The notes: generated from the letters alone by a model not told the origin. A DNA stretch of 64,000 bases from Sinohyriopsis cumingii (GCA_028554795.2 CM068827.1:71583809-71647808); one strand, 5' to 3'; shown: positions 29,900 through 43,200, counted from the first letter of the stretch. Translations and numbers: made by a program.

Positions 29900-30335
29900 T
29901 CGCACGACTCAGAACCAAAACCAAGATCCGCAAAGTTATTATCCGTGACCAACCCTTTTCTGACGACACGGCAATAACAAGCGACACTGAGGCTTATCTA
30001 AAAAAAAAGCTTCACTGACCGTCTTTCTCAAGCCTAGAATCAGCCTAAAACAAACGGTAAAGGTCGGTCAAAATGTTAAAGAACCACCTCTCATCAACAT
30101 GAATAACTGTGCAATTTGTTATGAACAGGTTCACATCGCTTGGGTCAACAATCACGGATCACCTCCCGTTTAACGCAGAACGCAAATCTCACATTAGAAT
30201 GTCTGTCTGAACGATATACAGTCTGAGCACTAGAGCCTGGAGCAACAACAAACTGGCTGATCGAACCAACATACAAGTGCACCAAGCCTATGCTATCTGA
30301 CCGCTACTCTACAACTATGTTAGTAAATAAATTTA
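29900..30335 (+). pseudogene. LINE relic (LINE C): RT palm-to-C-terminal piece
   Basis: In shifting plus-strand frames it shows DQPFSDDTAITSDTEAYLKK (relic of the FADD-AL-HTEEDL block), a LESA block, FTSLGSTITDHLPF (relic of FTYLGSTI), and RAWSNNKLADRTNIQVHQAY (relic of VWNN-KL-TK-VY-A). These are successive conserved blocks of one LINE RT, heavily decayed. Confidence 0.55.
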
Positions 30336-30339
30336 AATA

Positions 30340-30990
30340 ATATCGACAATATGGCTCATTAGATGAGTTTTTTTTATTAATCATAAAATGCTCTTCACAA
30401 ATGCATACTAATAGTTAGTCTCCTATTTAAATACTTCTCATGCATACAATAAATCAATTTTAAACATTCTTGCTTTTATAAATACTTGTATATAATGAAT
30501 AAAAATCTTTATTGTATCCTAAAACATATGCACGCCACTTTTTAATAATATCCTTAGTCTTTACTAGAAATTCTCTTTAATAAAACCCGAGTTATTCACC
30601 AAGCCACGTTCTAAATTCCGTTGTTCTTTGTAGATTTTCTTCTTGAAGATGTAACGCAAGCTAAATAGCCCGTTCGAAACAACGATTATCTGTATTAATC
30701 ACATTTATGTATGTTGTTCTATATTTTAATTATGGCTCAGACGGTACATAAGATGGTTAGCGGATTGGTTTATAGTTTTATATATTTAGATTTAAATATA
30801 AAATACCTGCAAAAAGTTGTGATGGTAAAGTTATTGACCATGTAGATAATAATAAGCTAAATAATAAACTGGAAACATACAACTTATGAACACGCTGGAA
30901 ACGTTTAACAAAATCAACAGTTTTTCGTAATTACTCTTAAAAAGTTTGGTGTATACTTTTATTAAAGCCAATAAGATTGATTATTTGCAT
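30340..30990. other. Anonymous AT-rich DNA
   Basis: Nothing recognised. Confidence 0.5.
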
Positions 30991-31004
30991 TACGTTTTCA
31001 TTCA

Positions 31005-31320
31005 TCGCTCCGGTGGCCTAGTGATTAGAGTGTCCGCCTCTGATGCGGAAGGTCGTGGGTTCCATACCGGGCCGAGTCATACCAAAGACTTACAAAAATG
31101 GTACTAACAGCTGCCTCGCTTGGCGCTCAGCACTAAGAGGTTAGTGTTATGACTGGTCGGCCTGGCGTCAAGATAATGTGACTGGGTGGGACATCATGCT
31201 ACATGTCTTCGGCATGATACCCCAGTGCTACACATCACTATAAGCTGTCACATCGTAGCGATATGACTGAGAAATTGTTAAAGCTAAGTTAAAAAATTGA
31301 AATCACACACACACACACAC
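31005..31320 (+). repeat. tRNA-derived SINE, family 1, copy B, with target-site duplications
   Basis: Head GCTCCGGTGGCCTAGTGATT (A-box-like), then GGTCGTGGGTTCC (B-box-like), a body of about 220 bp shared with copies A and C, and a (CA)n tail. It is flanked by a 13-bp direct duplication ACGTTTTCATTCA at 30992-31004 and 31321-31333, the signature of LINE-mediated insertion. It is the best-bounded copy of the family here. Confidence 0.92.
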
Positions 31321-31339
31321 ACGTTTTCATTCAATCTAT

Positions 31340-32570
31340 TATTTGGGGTGTAATCTTGGGATTAATGATGTGATAGTTAATTGCTTGCGCAAAGGTGTCA
31401 ATTGATGTTAAGTCAGGTAAACAAAACATTGATGCCTATCTTATATATTGGAATGTATTGATGGGCTGCCACATAATTTATTAGACCAAATCCTTTGGAA
31501 CAACATCATATTTTCCTCCTGTTCTTGGCAACGATTATTCTATTTCGAAAAGATTTCCCAAAACACCTGGTAGAAGAGAATCCGATGCCTCAAGTAGACG
31601 TATTACCGGAAGGATATAAAACTTATTTTAATTGTGTTCATGAAAACATTTTATGCGTACTATTTGCTTGAGTGTTTTTGCTTTTGTAATTCGTTTGATT
31701 TGCGTTTTTGTTAACACAGTATTAATCGTCTCAAATTCGTCTTGCATTTGCATAATCAAAACATGCATTGTTCTCTACTTTTGTATTACTTCCGGCTGTA
31801 CACGTGGTCGCAGCTTTTCATAGGTATCCTTGGTTATTCTCCATATTGGAATTAATTCATTATGGTTGTCTACATATTTTCCTTTGCATATAATATATCT
31901 TTTTGGTATACCCTGCAAGTCATTTTGTTTCAGTATTACTTGCCACTGACAGTGACCGTTCAGCTTGAGCAACAATATTATAAGATGACTAATGTCAAAT
32001 GCTCCCGCAACTACTCGATCTACTCGCATAATATATTGCGTTGGAGTAATCCTATATAACATTATTGAGATTTGATACCAAGAAACACAATATGTATTTA
32101 TAACACAACATACACCTTATTTACTTGACAATGTTAAAAAAAATATGACCTGTTTGGTGCCATTAATAGGTAGATGTCATTTTCTATTGTTACGTATATT
32201 TGATTAAATTTATATTTGATTTAATTTGTGTTTGATTTGATTTGATTGTTTGTGGGTTTTTGAATCTTTATATCTTCTTTGCATGTCAATGTAATGTAAT
32301 TTTGTTTACAAGGAATTTGATATTTTCCAGAAACTTCAGTTTAATCTGAATGTTTCCATAAATACCTAATAATAGAAACGTTTGTTTCTATTTTTGACAT
32401 AGTTCCTGGCCTTGATTGAGGGTCAAGTAAACAACTTTTTCTCAGAGTAAAATGATTGGTTCCTATCAAGGACATGCAGAAGCTATGTGACTTTTTCATG
32501 TAAACATGATCACGTGATGCTCTATTTGGCAATTAGGCATTTCTGAAATTGCGAAGTACTTATTATCAAT
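31340..32570. other. Anonymous AT-rich DNA
   Basis: No gene or repeat recognised. The minus-strand frame at 31775-32062 (95 codons) has no known motif. Confidence 0.5.
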
Positions 32571-32576
32571 AGTGAT

Positions 32577-32615
<39 letters not shown>

Positions 32616-32651
32616 GAGAGACAGAGAGAGAGACAGAGAGAGAGAGAGAGA
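32577..32651. repeat. (GA)n microsatellite with GACA interruptions
   Basis: Imperfect GA repeat of about 75 bp. Confidence 0.95.
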
Positions 32652-32659
32652 TCAGAGTC

Positions 32660-34260
32660 CGGGCTTTTAAACACTTGATGTCAAGTTGTTTTCTTCTGTG
32701 ACCAGTATTGAAGTTTCGAGTTTTTGAGTTATATGTTAAATTTTCTTCAGATTATTTGGACTCTAAAAGATTAATTCGTTTCTCTGGAAATTTTATTGTA
32801 TTCAAACATGATTCTATTAATTATTGTGCGATATTGAACTCGCGCGCAACATCATATTGCACTCATAAAGGAACTACTCTGTATTGTAAACAAACTATGG
32901 ACGCAGACACTAGCACTTTTGATTTATAAACAAATCATGTACACTCGCGTAGTAGGCGCTTTTCGTTTTGGTTGATTAAATATGTTTCTGAATGAAGTAA
33001 AGCAGCTGTTTCGTGGACTGCCACATACCAGCTGCTTTGGCACATAAAGCGTTAACCTTTGGATACAATGTTTCGGATTTAGGCTAGCTATACAGTAGAC
33101 ACCAGAAAGGATCCTTAGAAATAACATGCAAGTGACAAGGCATAAATTGTCTTCTTTAGCTAATAATAAGAATGGCAAACAATATACTTACACAGTTTTA
33201 CATCTTGAATTTTCTCAAAATGTAGTTTCTTAGTTCTGTAAATCCGAATTACATGCACCATGTCATAGGTTCTCAAACTTGATTACGCATTTCGAAATCG
33301 TACTGTAATTTCGACTATATTCCAAGTGCAATTACATCCTCCTTACCACACTCAAACTGAAATAAATATTATATTCCATAGCGTCTTTTAGATCATTGCA
33401 ATTGAAAGTCTTCATAATTTTCACACATTATGATTTCAAACATTCAATGGAAGAACAGAAAAACACTTGCAGATGTCAACAGTAAGCTACTCCGTCGCCC
33501 CTGAAATCTGATGTACTTCATGTAGAATTGGCACATAAATCCAGCCCATAATCATTACATTTTGGAAACGACAAAAAATGCCAAAATTTTGTCATTCCAG
33601 ATCAAATGGAAAAGTCGTGCATATTTCTCTCCGAAAAACTTGTTCGTATTTTCCCATAGACATGCAGTAACCTATATTTGTTGTGTTTATATCACTACTT
33701 GGCTTTGCACACCTTCTAATGGCATTCACCAAATTGTTTATAGTTCAAATGTATCTTTTCTTATATTTGGCAATTTTAGTGCTAAAGTCTTGCTAAAAAA
33801 CAACTTTAATGCATCAAATACCTTTCAAAATATGGGCCATCCAAAGTTTTTTGTTTTGTGATAATGAATGTTAATCATTATCATGCGGTATTTATCTTTT
33901 TTGTGATGCTTTTTATTGGTAAGTAACATATATTACTTTCTCATTATTAAAATATACTTCTATATTATCTTGTGTTGTTGTCTTTTTTTCTGATACATAA
34001 CTAAACAACAATGTATTAATAGTGGATTTGTATCGGTTTTGTTGACAGTGCTATGAACAGTATCGAGTTTTGTATATTATCCAAGAATTGTAACCAGATT
34101 GTGACGTATCACGTTTTGTATTGTAATATCAACCTTGTATTTACCTACCAATATTCTCTTACATGTTAAGAGGCTGTAAAATGGTTCAGTTGTTACTTTT
34201 GCATTTCTAATTAAGGATTGTATTGCTCCAACAATTTATACTGGAATAATTTATGAATAA
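32660..34260. other. Anonymous AT-rich DNA
   Basis: Nothing recognised. The plus-strand frames at 32708-32929 and 33562-33861 have no motif. Confidence 0.5.
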
Positions 34261-34270
34261 TATTCCGATA

Positions 34271-34474
34271 TAACTCGCTTATAAGTCAGATCAAATTGCA
34301 TACAACAGAGATCCTGATCTGCCGTAGCATAATGCTCCTGCAGATCTGGGTCTATGAGATTTGATCCACTGATTCCTAGTAACAAACTTCCCTGACCCAG
34401 ATCTGCTGGCACATTACGCGATGGCAGATCTGTGTCCCTGCATGATGCAGTAGGATTCGTCTTATAAGTGAGTA
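34271..34474. mobile_element. Foldback / MITE-like element
   Basis: Two imperfect inverted arms of about 82 bp (34271-34352 and 34394-34474) surround a 41-bp centre. The outer ends read ACTCGCTTATAAG on the left and ACTCACTTATAAG when the right arm is reversed. The inner 12 bases CAGATCTGGGTC are identical in both arms, as is GATCTGCC further out. There is no coding capacity. The target-site duplication is not evident, so the superfamily cannot be named. Confidence 0.7.
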
Positions 34475-35129
34475 CATACAGTATACCAACAAATCTGATA
34501 TACTCCCTGATGTGATATTAAACGGACTCTACTAAATTTATGAACTGATGAATATTAAGTCCCATTTTTACTACTAATGTAGTTTTGAAAATATCATTCA
34601 TATAACCGATGATTACATGTAATTTCAAAATATAATTGCATATTCAGTTTTATTAAATGTCTTATCATTGTTCAATTTATTAAGGATAACTATAACTTTG
34701 TGATCAATATTTTCGCTGTATTTTTTTGCCATCTTGTTTTCTTGTGCATACTAGCTGTAATCGTATTACTATTTAATCAGGATCTATATCATATTTGATA
34801 TTTTGCAAAAATTGCATTATTTTACTACTTCGACCAAGCATTAAAAGCATAACTATAAGCCCTTTTGCTCTTGAATCATTTTGTTATGAAATAGATAAAG
34901 TCGCAATCTATTTTACTAAATAACACATGTTTATTGTCACGGTGAGCATCTAGTTTAGTGCTAATAATTTTTCACGATCAATGCATAATTTTTTACAAAT
35001 TTTTGCATGGGGTAAGTTTGTAGCATTGCAATAAAGTGACTTTAACATCTGAGTCATATCTTATTTTTTACCTTCTCCTTGTTTAGTCTAGCATACATTT
35101 CGTTTTATATTTTGACAATATTTTGTACT

Positions 35130-35695
35130 TTCTTCTCTTCATCTGCTCCTTTCATTGCTTCTTCTTTTTTTTAACATTACTATTTCAGCTTATAACTTCA
35201 GTTTATCAAAAGATGTCTGGATTTGTTCTACTTGTTGCACTGCTTCTAATTTTTTCTGGAGCCTAAGTTTCTCTTTCCTTTGATTCCATTATCTTTCTTC
35301 CGGTATAATATATTTTATTGCTGGCTTTAGGTCTTTAATAATATATATTGTATTTTTCGTATTGATTCAATTTGAAACTTAGTGTATACTATATTCTTGT
35401 TTTGGTGATAGTTCTCATAATCTTTGACAGTATATATGGAATAGTGGCAACGCTCATATTAATTGATCTTGTTTTCCATAAACTAGTTTAAAATTAATTT
35501 AGTTTGTGTTTTCTTTTGCTTTTCTTGCAGTTTTTCTATCATTGTATGTGTAATAAGCATTGTTAAGGTTGGGCAATATCGCCTTGAAAACTTTGTTTCC
35601 TAATTTTGCTTGTAATATTTCACTCTTTAAAATTTCAGTCTTCCAAAACATTTTCGATTTCTTGTTTGTCATTTTCATTTCATTATATCAGTTTT
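35130..35695 (-). pseudogene. Unidentified coding relic with coiled-coil-like segment
   Basis: On the minus strand several open stretches read like decayed protein: KTEILKSEILQAKLGNKVFK, then NLNNAYYTYNDRKTARKAKE, LKPAIKYIIPEER, and RKEKLRLQKKLEAVQQVEQI, whose hydrophobic spacing suggests a coiled coil. These lie in neighbouring frames with stops between them. I do not recognise the family. It may be the ORF of an old mobile element. Confidence 0.35.
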
Positions 35696-36034
35696 CTCAA
35701 AGCATCGTTTGTATTACGACATTGCATAATAATTGATGTATGATGCAATGAGTTACAATATAAAAACATTTAAAACATATTTGACTGAAGAACTTATTTT
35801 TTGTTCTGTGAATGATGATTTTAGAAAAGATCAAATTGTTGATTTAGATTTAAAATGACGATAAACCCTAATATCCAAAACGGTCGATGCCTTTTATGTG
35901 TGGATAGATTGTGTATCTCACAATGCTGATATTTTCATTTAAATACGTTTGACAATGGCTACTTTCTATAACACAAAGTAACTGGGTTATCAAATTTATT
36001 TATAAGTATTGATGACTAAAGATGATATATCCGT

Positions 36035-36066
36035 TATTATTGTTGTTGTTGTTGTTATTATTATTA

Positions 36067-36131
<65 letters not shown>
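36035..36131. repeat. (TTG)n-(TTA)n microsatellite
   Basis: A few TTG units pass into about 28 TTA units, giving a spurious poly-Leu frame. Confidence 0.95.
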
Positions 36132-36136
<5 letters not shown>

Positions 36137-36139
36137 ATT

Positions 36140-36855
36140 TCTATCTGTTTCAATTTTATTCAGCTACATGTTTGATCTACTTTTCTAATTTAATATCAAG
36201 AATACTATTCAAGAGAGATGATGTACTACTATTCAGGATAGATGACATTGTTTGAATATGAAATTATGCATGCTATTAGTTTCTTACGTAGTTTACGAGA
36301 TCATGAGATAATTATTGCGAAGAATTTGGGCAGATGATTTGTTAATCACTAAGCACTACTACGTTAATCACTATTTATGAAGACACGATTTACATTTTCG
36401 CCTCAAAAAGACTGGAAACAAAAATCTGCGATGTATGTAAATTAAGTTTATTTTAAGAATGTATTGCTGTACACGTGCAGTATGATTAATATTGTTTTTT
36501 CGGAAAGTTAACTGCACATGAAAAAAACTATTTAAGTCAGTAGCTCTTTGTAAATATAAGCTTCGTCCATATCTTTGCACTTAAATTGATCTTGCGATTT
36601 CAAATGCCAAATTTATACAGGAAATATTTGTGAGGCCTGATAATGTTGGTCAATATAATTTCATGGAATATTGCTTGTTAACTTTGATGACTTTGGACCC
36701 AGCGTTTCTTCTTAGCATAGCATTGTAATGATAATTTTTCCCTCGAAATGTCTGTCTAGTGCACGAAACAACAGATCGCATTTCAACGCAGTGTCTTTGG
36801 TACAAACAGCTTTGGAAATTAAATTTCTTAAGGATTTTGACTGTGAGATAGAAAA
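36140..36855. other. Anonymous AT-rich DNA
   Basis: Nothing recognised. Confidence 0.5.
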
Positions 36856-36861
36856 TGAAAA

Positions 36862-39800
36862 TTGTAGATGCCCATAAGCACGCTAATCACAGAGAATGAA
36901 TAGTATAGAGCCCCATTAGCATACTAATCATATATAAATTAAAGCGTAGAGTCCGACTAGCATATTAATTAAGTCAGTCGTGAAAGAAACTTAGTTTACA
37001 GCAGAATATAGGATTTAAGCATACTAATCAGAGGATGGAAAGCATAGAGGCACATTAGTATACAAATCATAGAAAATAAAACGTGTAGATGACCATAAGC
37101 ATACTAGTAATAAAGAATGACAAACATAGATGATCATTAACATACTAATCATAGAGAATAAAATTTGTAGAGGCCCCTGGACATAATAATCATAGGAAAT
37201 GAAATGTGAAGAGATCTATGGACATACTAGTCATAGAGAATGAAATGTGAAGAGGCCCATTAGCATACTAGTAATAAAGAATGACAAATATAGATGACCA
37301 TTAACATGCTAATAATAGAGAATGAGAGGTGAAGAGGTCCATGGACATACTCAACATAGAGAATGAAATGTGAAGAGTCCCATGGACATACTAATCATCG
37401 AGAATGAAATGTGTAGAGGTCCATGGACATACTAATCATAGAGAATAAAATGTGAAGAGCCCCCATAACATACTAATCATAGAGAATGAAATGTGAAGAG
37501 GCCCCTGGACATACTGATCATAGAGAATGAACTATGAAGACACACTGGACATACTAATCATAGAGAATGAATTGTGAAGAGGCCCTGGATATACTTGTTG
37601 TTGTTGTTGTAGGGCTTAACGCCATTTTTCAGCACGCGATTGGCTATACATGGCGGCCAGTATTAATGGTGGAGGAAGAACCCGGGAAAACCCCGGAAAG
37701 AACCACCGACCCACGAGAAGCTACTGGCAGGCTTTCTCACATACCCACATTAGCCGAATCCGAGACTCGAACCCACGCAGACAGAGGTGAGATGGCAGTG
37801 ATCCGTAACGGAGAGCGCTTTAGACCACTCGGCCACTCGGGGCCCCCCCTGGATATACTAATCATAGAGAATGTAATGTGGAGAGGCCCATGGACATACT
37901 AATCATAGAGAATGAATTGTGAAGAGTCCCCTGGACATACTAATCATAGAGAATGAAATGTGGAGAGGTGCATGGAGATACTAATTATGGAGATTGAAAT
38001 GTATAGAGGCCATTGGACATACTAGCAATAGAGAATGAAATTTGAAGAGGCCCTGGATATACTAATCATAGAATGAAATATGTAGAGGTCCATGGACATA
38101 TTATTCATGGAGAATGAAATATGAATAGACCCATGAACAGATTAATCATAGAGAATGAAATGTGTAGAGGTCCATGGACATACTAATCATAGAGAATGAA
38201 CTATGAAGACACACTGGACAGACTAGTCATAGAGAATGAATTGTGAAGATGCCAATGGACATACTAATCATAGAGAATGTAATGTGAAGAGGTCCATGGA
38301 TATACTAATAATAGAGAATAAAATGTGAAGAGTCCCCTGGACATACTAATCATAGAGAATGAAATGTGGAGAGGTGCATGGAGATACTAATTATGGAGAT
38401 TGAAATGTATACAGGCCATTGGACATACTAGCAATAGAGAATGAAATTTGAAGAGGCTCCTAGATATAGTAATCATAGAATGAAATATGTAGAGGTCCAT
38501 GGACATACTAATCAAAGAAAATGAAATGGATATAGGTCAGTGGGTATATTAATCAAAGAGAATGAAATGTGAAGATGCCAATGGACATAATAATCATAGA
38601 GAATTGCATGTATAGAGGCCCATTAGCATACTATTAATAAAGAATGACAAACATAGATGACCATTAACAAACTAATCATAGAGAATAAAATTTGTAGAGG
38701 CCCCTGGACATATTAATCATAGAGAATGAAATGTGAAGAGACCCATGGGCATACTACTCATACAGAAAGAAATATATAGAGGTCTATGAACATACTAATC
38801 ATAGAAAATGAAATGGGTAGAGGTCCATGGATATACTAATCATAGAGAATGAAATGTATAAAGGCCTCTGGACATCCTAATCATGGAGAATCAAATGTGA
38901 CGAGGCCCCTGGACATACAAATCATAGAGAATCAAATTTGTTGAGTCCCATGGACATACTAATCATAGACACGGATATGCTTTGTGGCCCATGGACATAC
39001 TAATCATAGAGAATGAAATGTGAAGAGGCCAATGGACATACTAATCATAGAGAATGAAGTGTGTTGAGGCCCATGGACATACTAATCATAGACACGGATA
39101 TGCTTTGTGGCCTATGGATATACTAATCATAGAGAATGAAATGTGAAGAGGCCAATGGACATACTAATCATAGAGAATGAAGTGTGTTGAGGCCCATGGA
39201 CATACTAATCATAGCCACGGATATGCTTTGTGGCCCATGGACATACTAATCATAGAGAATGAAATGTGAAGAGGCCAATGGACATACTAATCATAGAGAA
39301 TGAAGTGTGTTGAGGCCCATGGACATACTAATCATAGACACGGATATGCTTTGTGGCCCATGGACATACTAATCATAGAGAATGAAATGTGAAGAGGCCA
39401 ATGGACATACTAATCATAGAGAATGAAGTGTGTTGAGGCCCATGGACATACTAATCATAGACACGGATATGCTTTGTGGCCCATGGACATACTAATCATA
39501 GAGAATGAAATGTGAAGAGGCCAATGGATATACTAATCATAGAGAATGAAGTGTGTTGAGACCCATGGACATACTAATCATAGACACGGATATGCTTTGT
39601 GGCCCATGGACATACTAATCATAGAGAATGAAATGTGAAGAGGCCAATGGACATACTAATCATAGAGAATGAAGTGTGTTGAGGCCCATGGACATACTAA
39701 TCATAGACACGGATATGCTTTGTGGCCCATGGACATACTAATCATAGAGAATGAAATGTGAAGAGGCCAATGGACATACTAATCAAAGAGAATGAAGTGT

Positions 39801-40255
39801 GTTGAGGCCCATGGACAGACTGATCATAGAGAATGAATGTTAAGAGGCCAATGGACAGACTGATCATAGAGAATGAAATGTGAAGAGGCCAATGGACAGA
39901 CTGATCATAGACACGGATATGCTTTGTGGCCCATGGACATGCTAATCATAGAGAATGAAATGTGAAGAGGCCAATGGACAGACTAATCAAAGAGAATGAA
40001 GTGTGTTGAGGCCCATGGACATACTAATCATAGACACGGATATGCTTTGTGGCCCATGGACATGCTAATCATAGAGAATGAAATGTGAAGAGGCCAATGG
40101 ACAGACTAATCATAGAGAATGAAGTGTGTTGAGGCCCATGGACATACTAATCATAGACACGGATATGCTTTGTAGCCCATGGACATACTAATCATAGAAA
40201 ATGAAATGTGAAGAGGCCAATGGACAGACTAATCATAGAGAATGTAATGTGGAGT
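36862..40255. repeat. 41-bp minisatellite with 123-bp higher-order repeat
   Basis: About 75-80 units of about 41 bp based on 'catactaatcatagagaatgaaatgtgaagagg(c/t)c(c/a)atgga'. The left two thirds are diverged, with larger duplications inside (for example about 406 bp between 37926 and 38332). From about 38930 a three-monomer higher-order repeat takes over. Its marker 'tagacacggatatgc' recurs at exact 123-bp steps (38968, 39091, 39214, 39337 and on to about 39706). The right edge (39800-40250) is irregular again. A SINE interrupts the array at 37596. Confidence 0.95.
37596..37846 (-). repeat. tRNA-derived SINE, family 2, inserted in the 41-bp minisatellite
   Basis: On the minus strand the head reads GAGTGGCCGAGTGGTCTAAA (A-box-like) and the B-box-like region reads GGGTTCGAGTCTCGG. 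A body with GGGGTTTTCCCGGGTTCTTC follows, and the tail is GGCGTTAAGCCCTACAACAA, ending in (CAA)n. It is flanked by a 13-bp duplication CCCTGGATATACT (37583-37595 and 37847-37859) made of minisatellite sequence. A 111-codon plus-strand frame here is SINE sequence, not a gene. Confidence 0.92.
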
Positions 40256-40259
40256 CTCA

Positions 40260-43200
40260 TAATCATGATAAGCATTTTAATCGAGAAAGATAATTAGTTT
40301 ATGGTAAAACAGGAATTAAGGAAGTTTATAAAATTTATAGAATGCTGGTTGTTAACTTCCGTTGGAAGTACATGAAGGCAGATACAGCACGAACTAAATG
40401 CAATATATCGCCTTATTTCAAGAAAGCTATTAACGTGACAATTACAAGCGCGACTCAGTTATATGTTTAATTGTCGATGGAGTAAAAAAGCGACACGTCT
40501 TGTACAAAATAAGATAATGAAGTGGTGGATTTGTTTGGCAAATGGGAGAATGGTATGAGAAAGATTTAGAATAACTTGGCAATAAAGCAGTTATTACACC
40601 AATATTATATCCGTCTAAACATAAATCGTGATTTCCTGTCCAAGATATAAGAGAAGGATTTGCAACCGTTTACTTTCTTTAGTGCCTTCTTTGGGCAAAG
40701 ACACAACAGTAGGTCATGTCACTGGTATCACATCTTATCGTGCTTTATCATTGCTTTGGCATGAAAAGAGAAATATGTGTAAAACTATTTTAATACTTAA
40801 TACTTAAAGAAAGATTTACGGTTGGAAATATTTGGACCAGACAATAAATACACCAGATGTAAATTAGGAAGCTTTTCCTCTAATGGAGACTTTCAGTTGA
40901 TTCACAGGAAACTATACTACTAAAAAGAAATCCCATGTTACCAGTTAGAGTACGATGCTGTATATAGCTACAATAAGATAACATAACATTGCTCTAAATT
41001 TTACTCTCAAAATCAAATAAATATACCCTAAATAGTTCATTTTTAAGAACCTGCCTAATCTTAAGGAGATAAAATTTTTGTTTCGAATGTTGTTTCACAA
41101 CTTAATAATTCTGATGCATTATTTCATGGAAAACGCTTGTGTGAAAAATGATGTTGCAAATCCTAAAGATTCGGACTTCATCTTATTCTTAACGTTGTGC
41201 TTGATTAATTACTTGCAAGTATTGTATTTCATTGCATGTAGTGTGTGAACAATGCATCAACCACATTTTGTCAAAGAATGTAGGTCACCAGTATGCCATG
41301 GTTGAAATGAAAAGAGCAATGTTAATCATGCCTCGTAAAAAAAAATTGATATTTTCATGAATTCATAATTTTGGCAAAACGTAAGCTGGAATTTCCGATA
41401 GGTAACACTGAAATCAATATGGCCAATGGCATTCGTAGTTGAAAGAAAGAATTCCACAAAATATGTTGCACACATGAGTGAATTGTCCATTTATTTTTAA
41501 GTCCTCAACAATTGCAAAAGGTACGTTATCTGCATAAGAAGAAAAAAATCAACATTTTCTTTCAATTCTGGTATTCTTAGGTTTTAACAGCGAGCAAACG
41601 GTCATCAGATATGGTTCAAAAACCTTAGGAAAATTAAACAGGACGTGGCTTCAAGGCTAAGCTTCTGGGATTCATTAACAAGATTGGCAGACGAAAATGG
41701 TAACATTTAAGATAACAAACGATTATTTAGTGGATGCAAGATGGAGATAATGAGAAAACTTAATCCTAAATCAATGGAAGTTCGGTAGATATGTCAAACT
41801 AGGAAATCTTTAGGAGAGGTTAATTTTCTCGTTTTGAATCCGAAGGCCATTTTGCTAATCATTGGCTTTCTTAATGATGCGAGTTACTGAAAAACTCTTT
41901 GTAAAACATGGCATGTGAAAATGCGTTGTTTCTTATTTTTTAAACAGTGTCTCTGTTTACAATACAGTATTAAAGAAATCTTCAATGAACATATATTAAT
42001 AGTGAATTTCAATACCGAAAAGCCTTTTCACGGCGTTAGTGTAAGAATGTTAAAGCGCCGTAAATGAATGTAAAAAATAATATTAATACTTATTTATTAT
42101 GGAATAGACAACTAAATCAGGGGATGAAAATATATCACGTTGATAAGCTTTACAACGTAAAATACCCATTCCACTTTTGCTTAACTCAAAATCCTTAAAA
42201 TAACAAATAGTTCAAATGTTGAGATGAATAAATATTAAGAAATTATACAATCGAAGTAACCAAAAAACCTTAAAACTATGTAATATCATACTTCCTTGTA
42301 TTGTGATCTGTATACGGGTGTTTTAAAGTAATGAACCAGACAGTAGAGCTATAAGCGCGATGGCAGAATAAGTTAGGATTTAGGATCATATTACACATAC
42401 ATTAATTTAATTTTTGTTACAACTTTATCGACGATAATATGAACCTGCATCAAATATTCAGTCAAAAGCAAGCAAACGTTTACACTACGATTCACCATTT
42501 CTTTGGCATTTGACAGATATTCAAGTAGTCTTTAATCATCATACTTGACAGGAAAAGTATTAAATAATAACCAATAATGAGTATCATAAACATATTACAG
42601 TTGAATTAATACATAGTTCCTGAGTACTGAACTTAGTAAAATAAATTCATTGCCCTACAACTATGTTATATCTTTCAATTGTTGGATTCAGGACTTTGTC
42701 ATGACTCGATTAGCAAATTACGATACATGCTTTATGACCTGAAATAAATTAAGACAGCTATGGTTTGTTGTTGAAATATTAATGCAAAAATATGAATTTC
42801 ATCAAAAAGAGAAAAATGTTATTCCAATTATAACTTGAGTTTTTTTGAGTTAAAATATTTTAACTTTTTTAACGCTGTATTGCCAGATTTTCTGCATATG
42901 TTGGAGCAAGACTTTCGTATTCTTTATCCTTGATCACAGTTTCTGGTTTTATTATAGGTTAATAACTGACAAGATCGTGTCATAATGTTAAGTTAAATAT
43001 TTATCATTTATGTGGTTTATGCTTGCAATTTGATACATTTTTAGTCATATGAAAATTGTCATGCAGGAAAGAACAATGTAGCTCGACCTGCCCACATAGT
43101 ATCTGCAGAGAGAATTTGTTTAGTCATCAGAAAGCAGAAGTTAAATACTGCATGAACTATTCTCCATTTCGGTTTATTTAACTCTTTCTTTGAGAAGGTG

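Noticed and set aside
31016-31090. Functional tRNA gene
   Set aside because: A- and B-box-like sequences are present, but there is no cloverleaf-compatible acceptor stem and the sequence continues into a SINE body with tail and duplications.
37567-37902. 111-codon plus-strand frame
   Set aside because: Reverse complement of a tRNA-derived SINE plus minisatellite. The target-site duplication proves the insertion.
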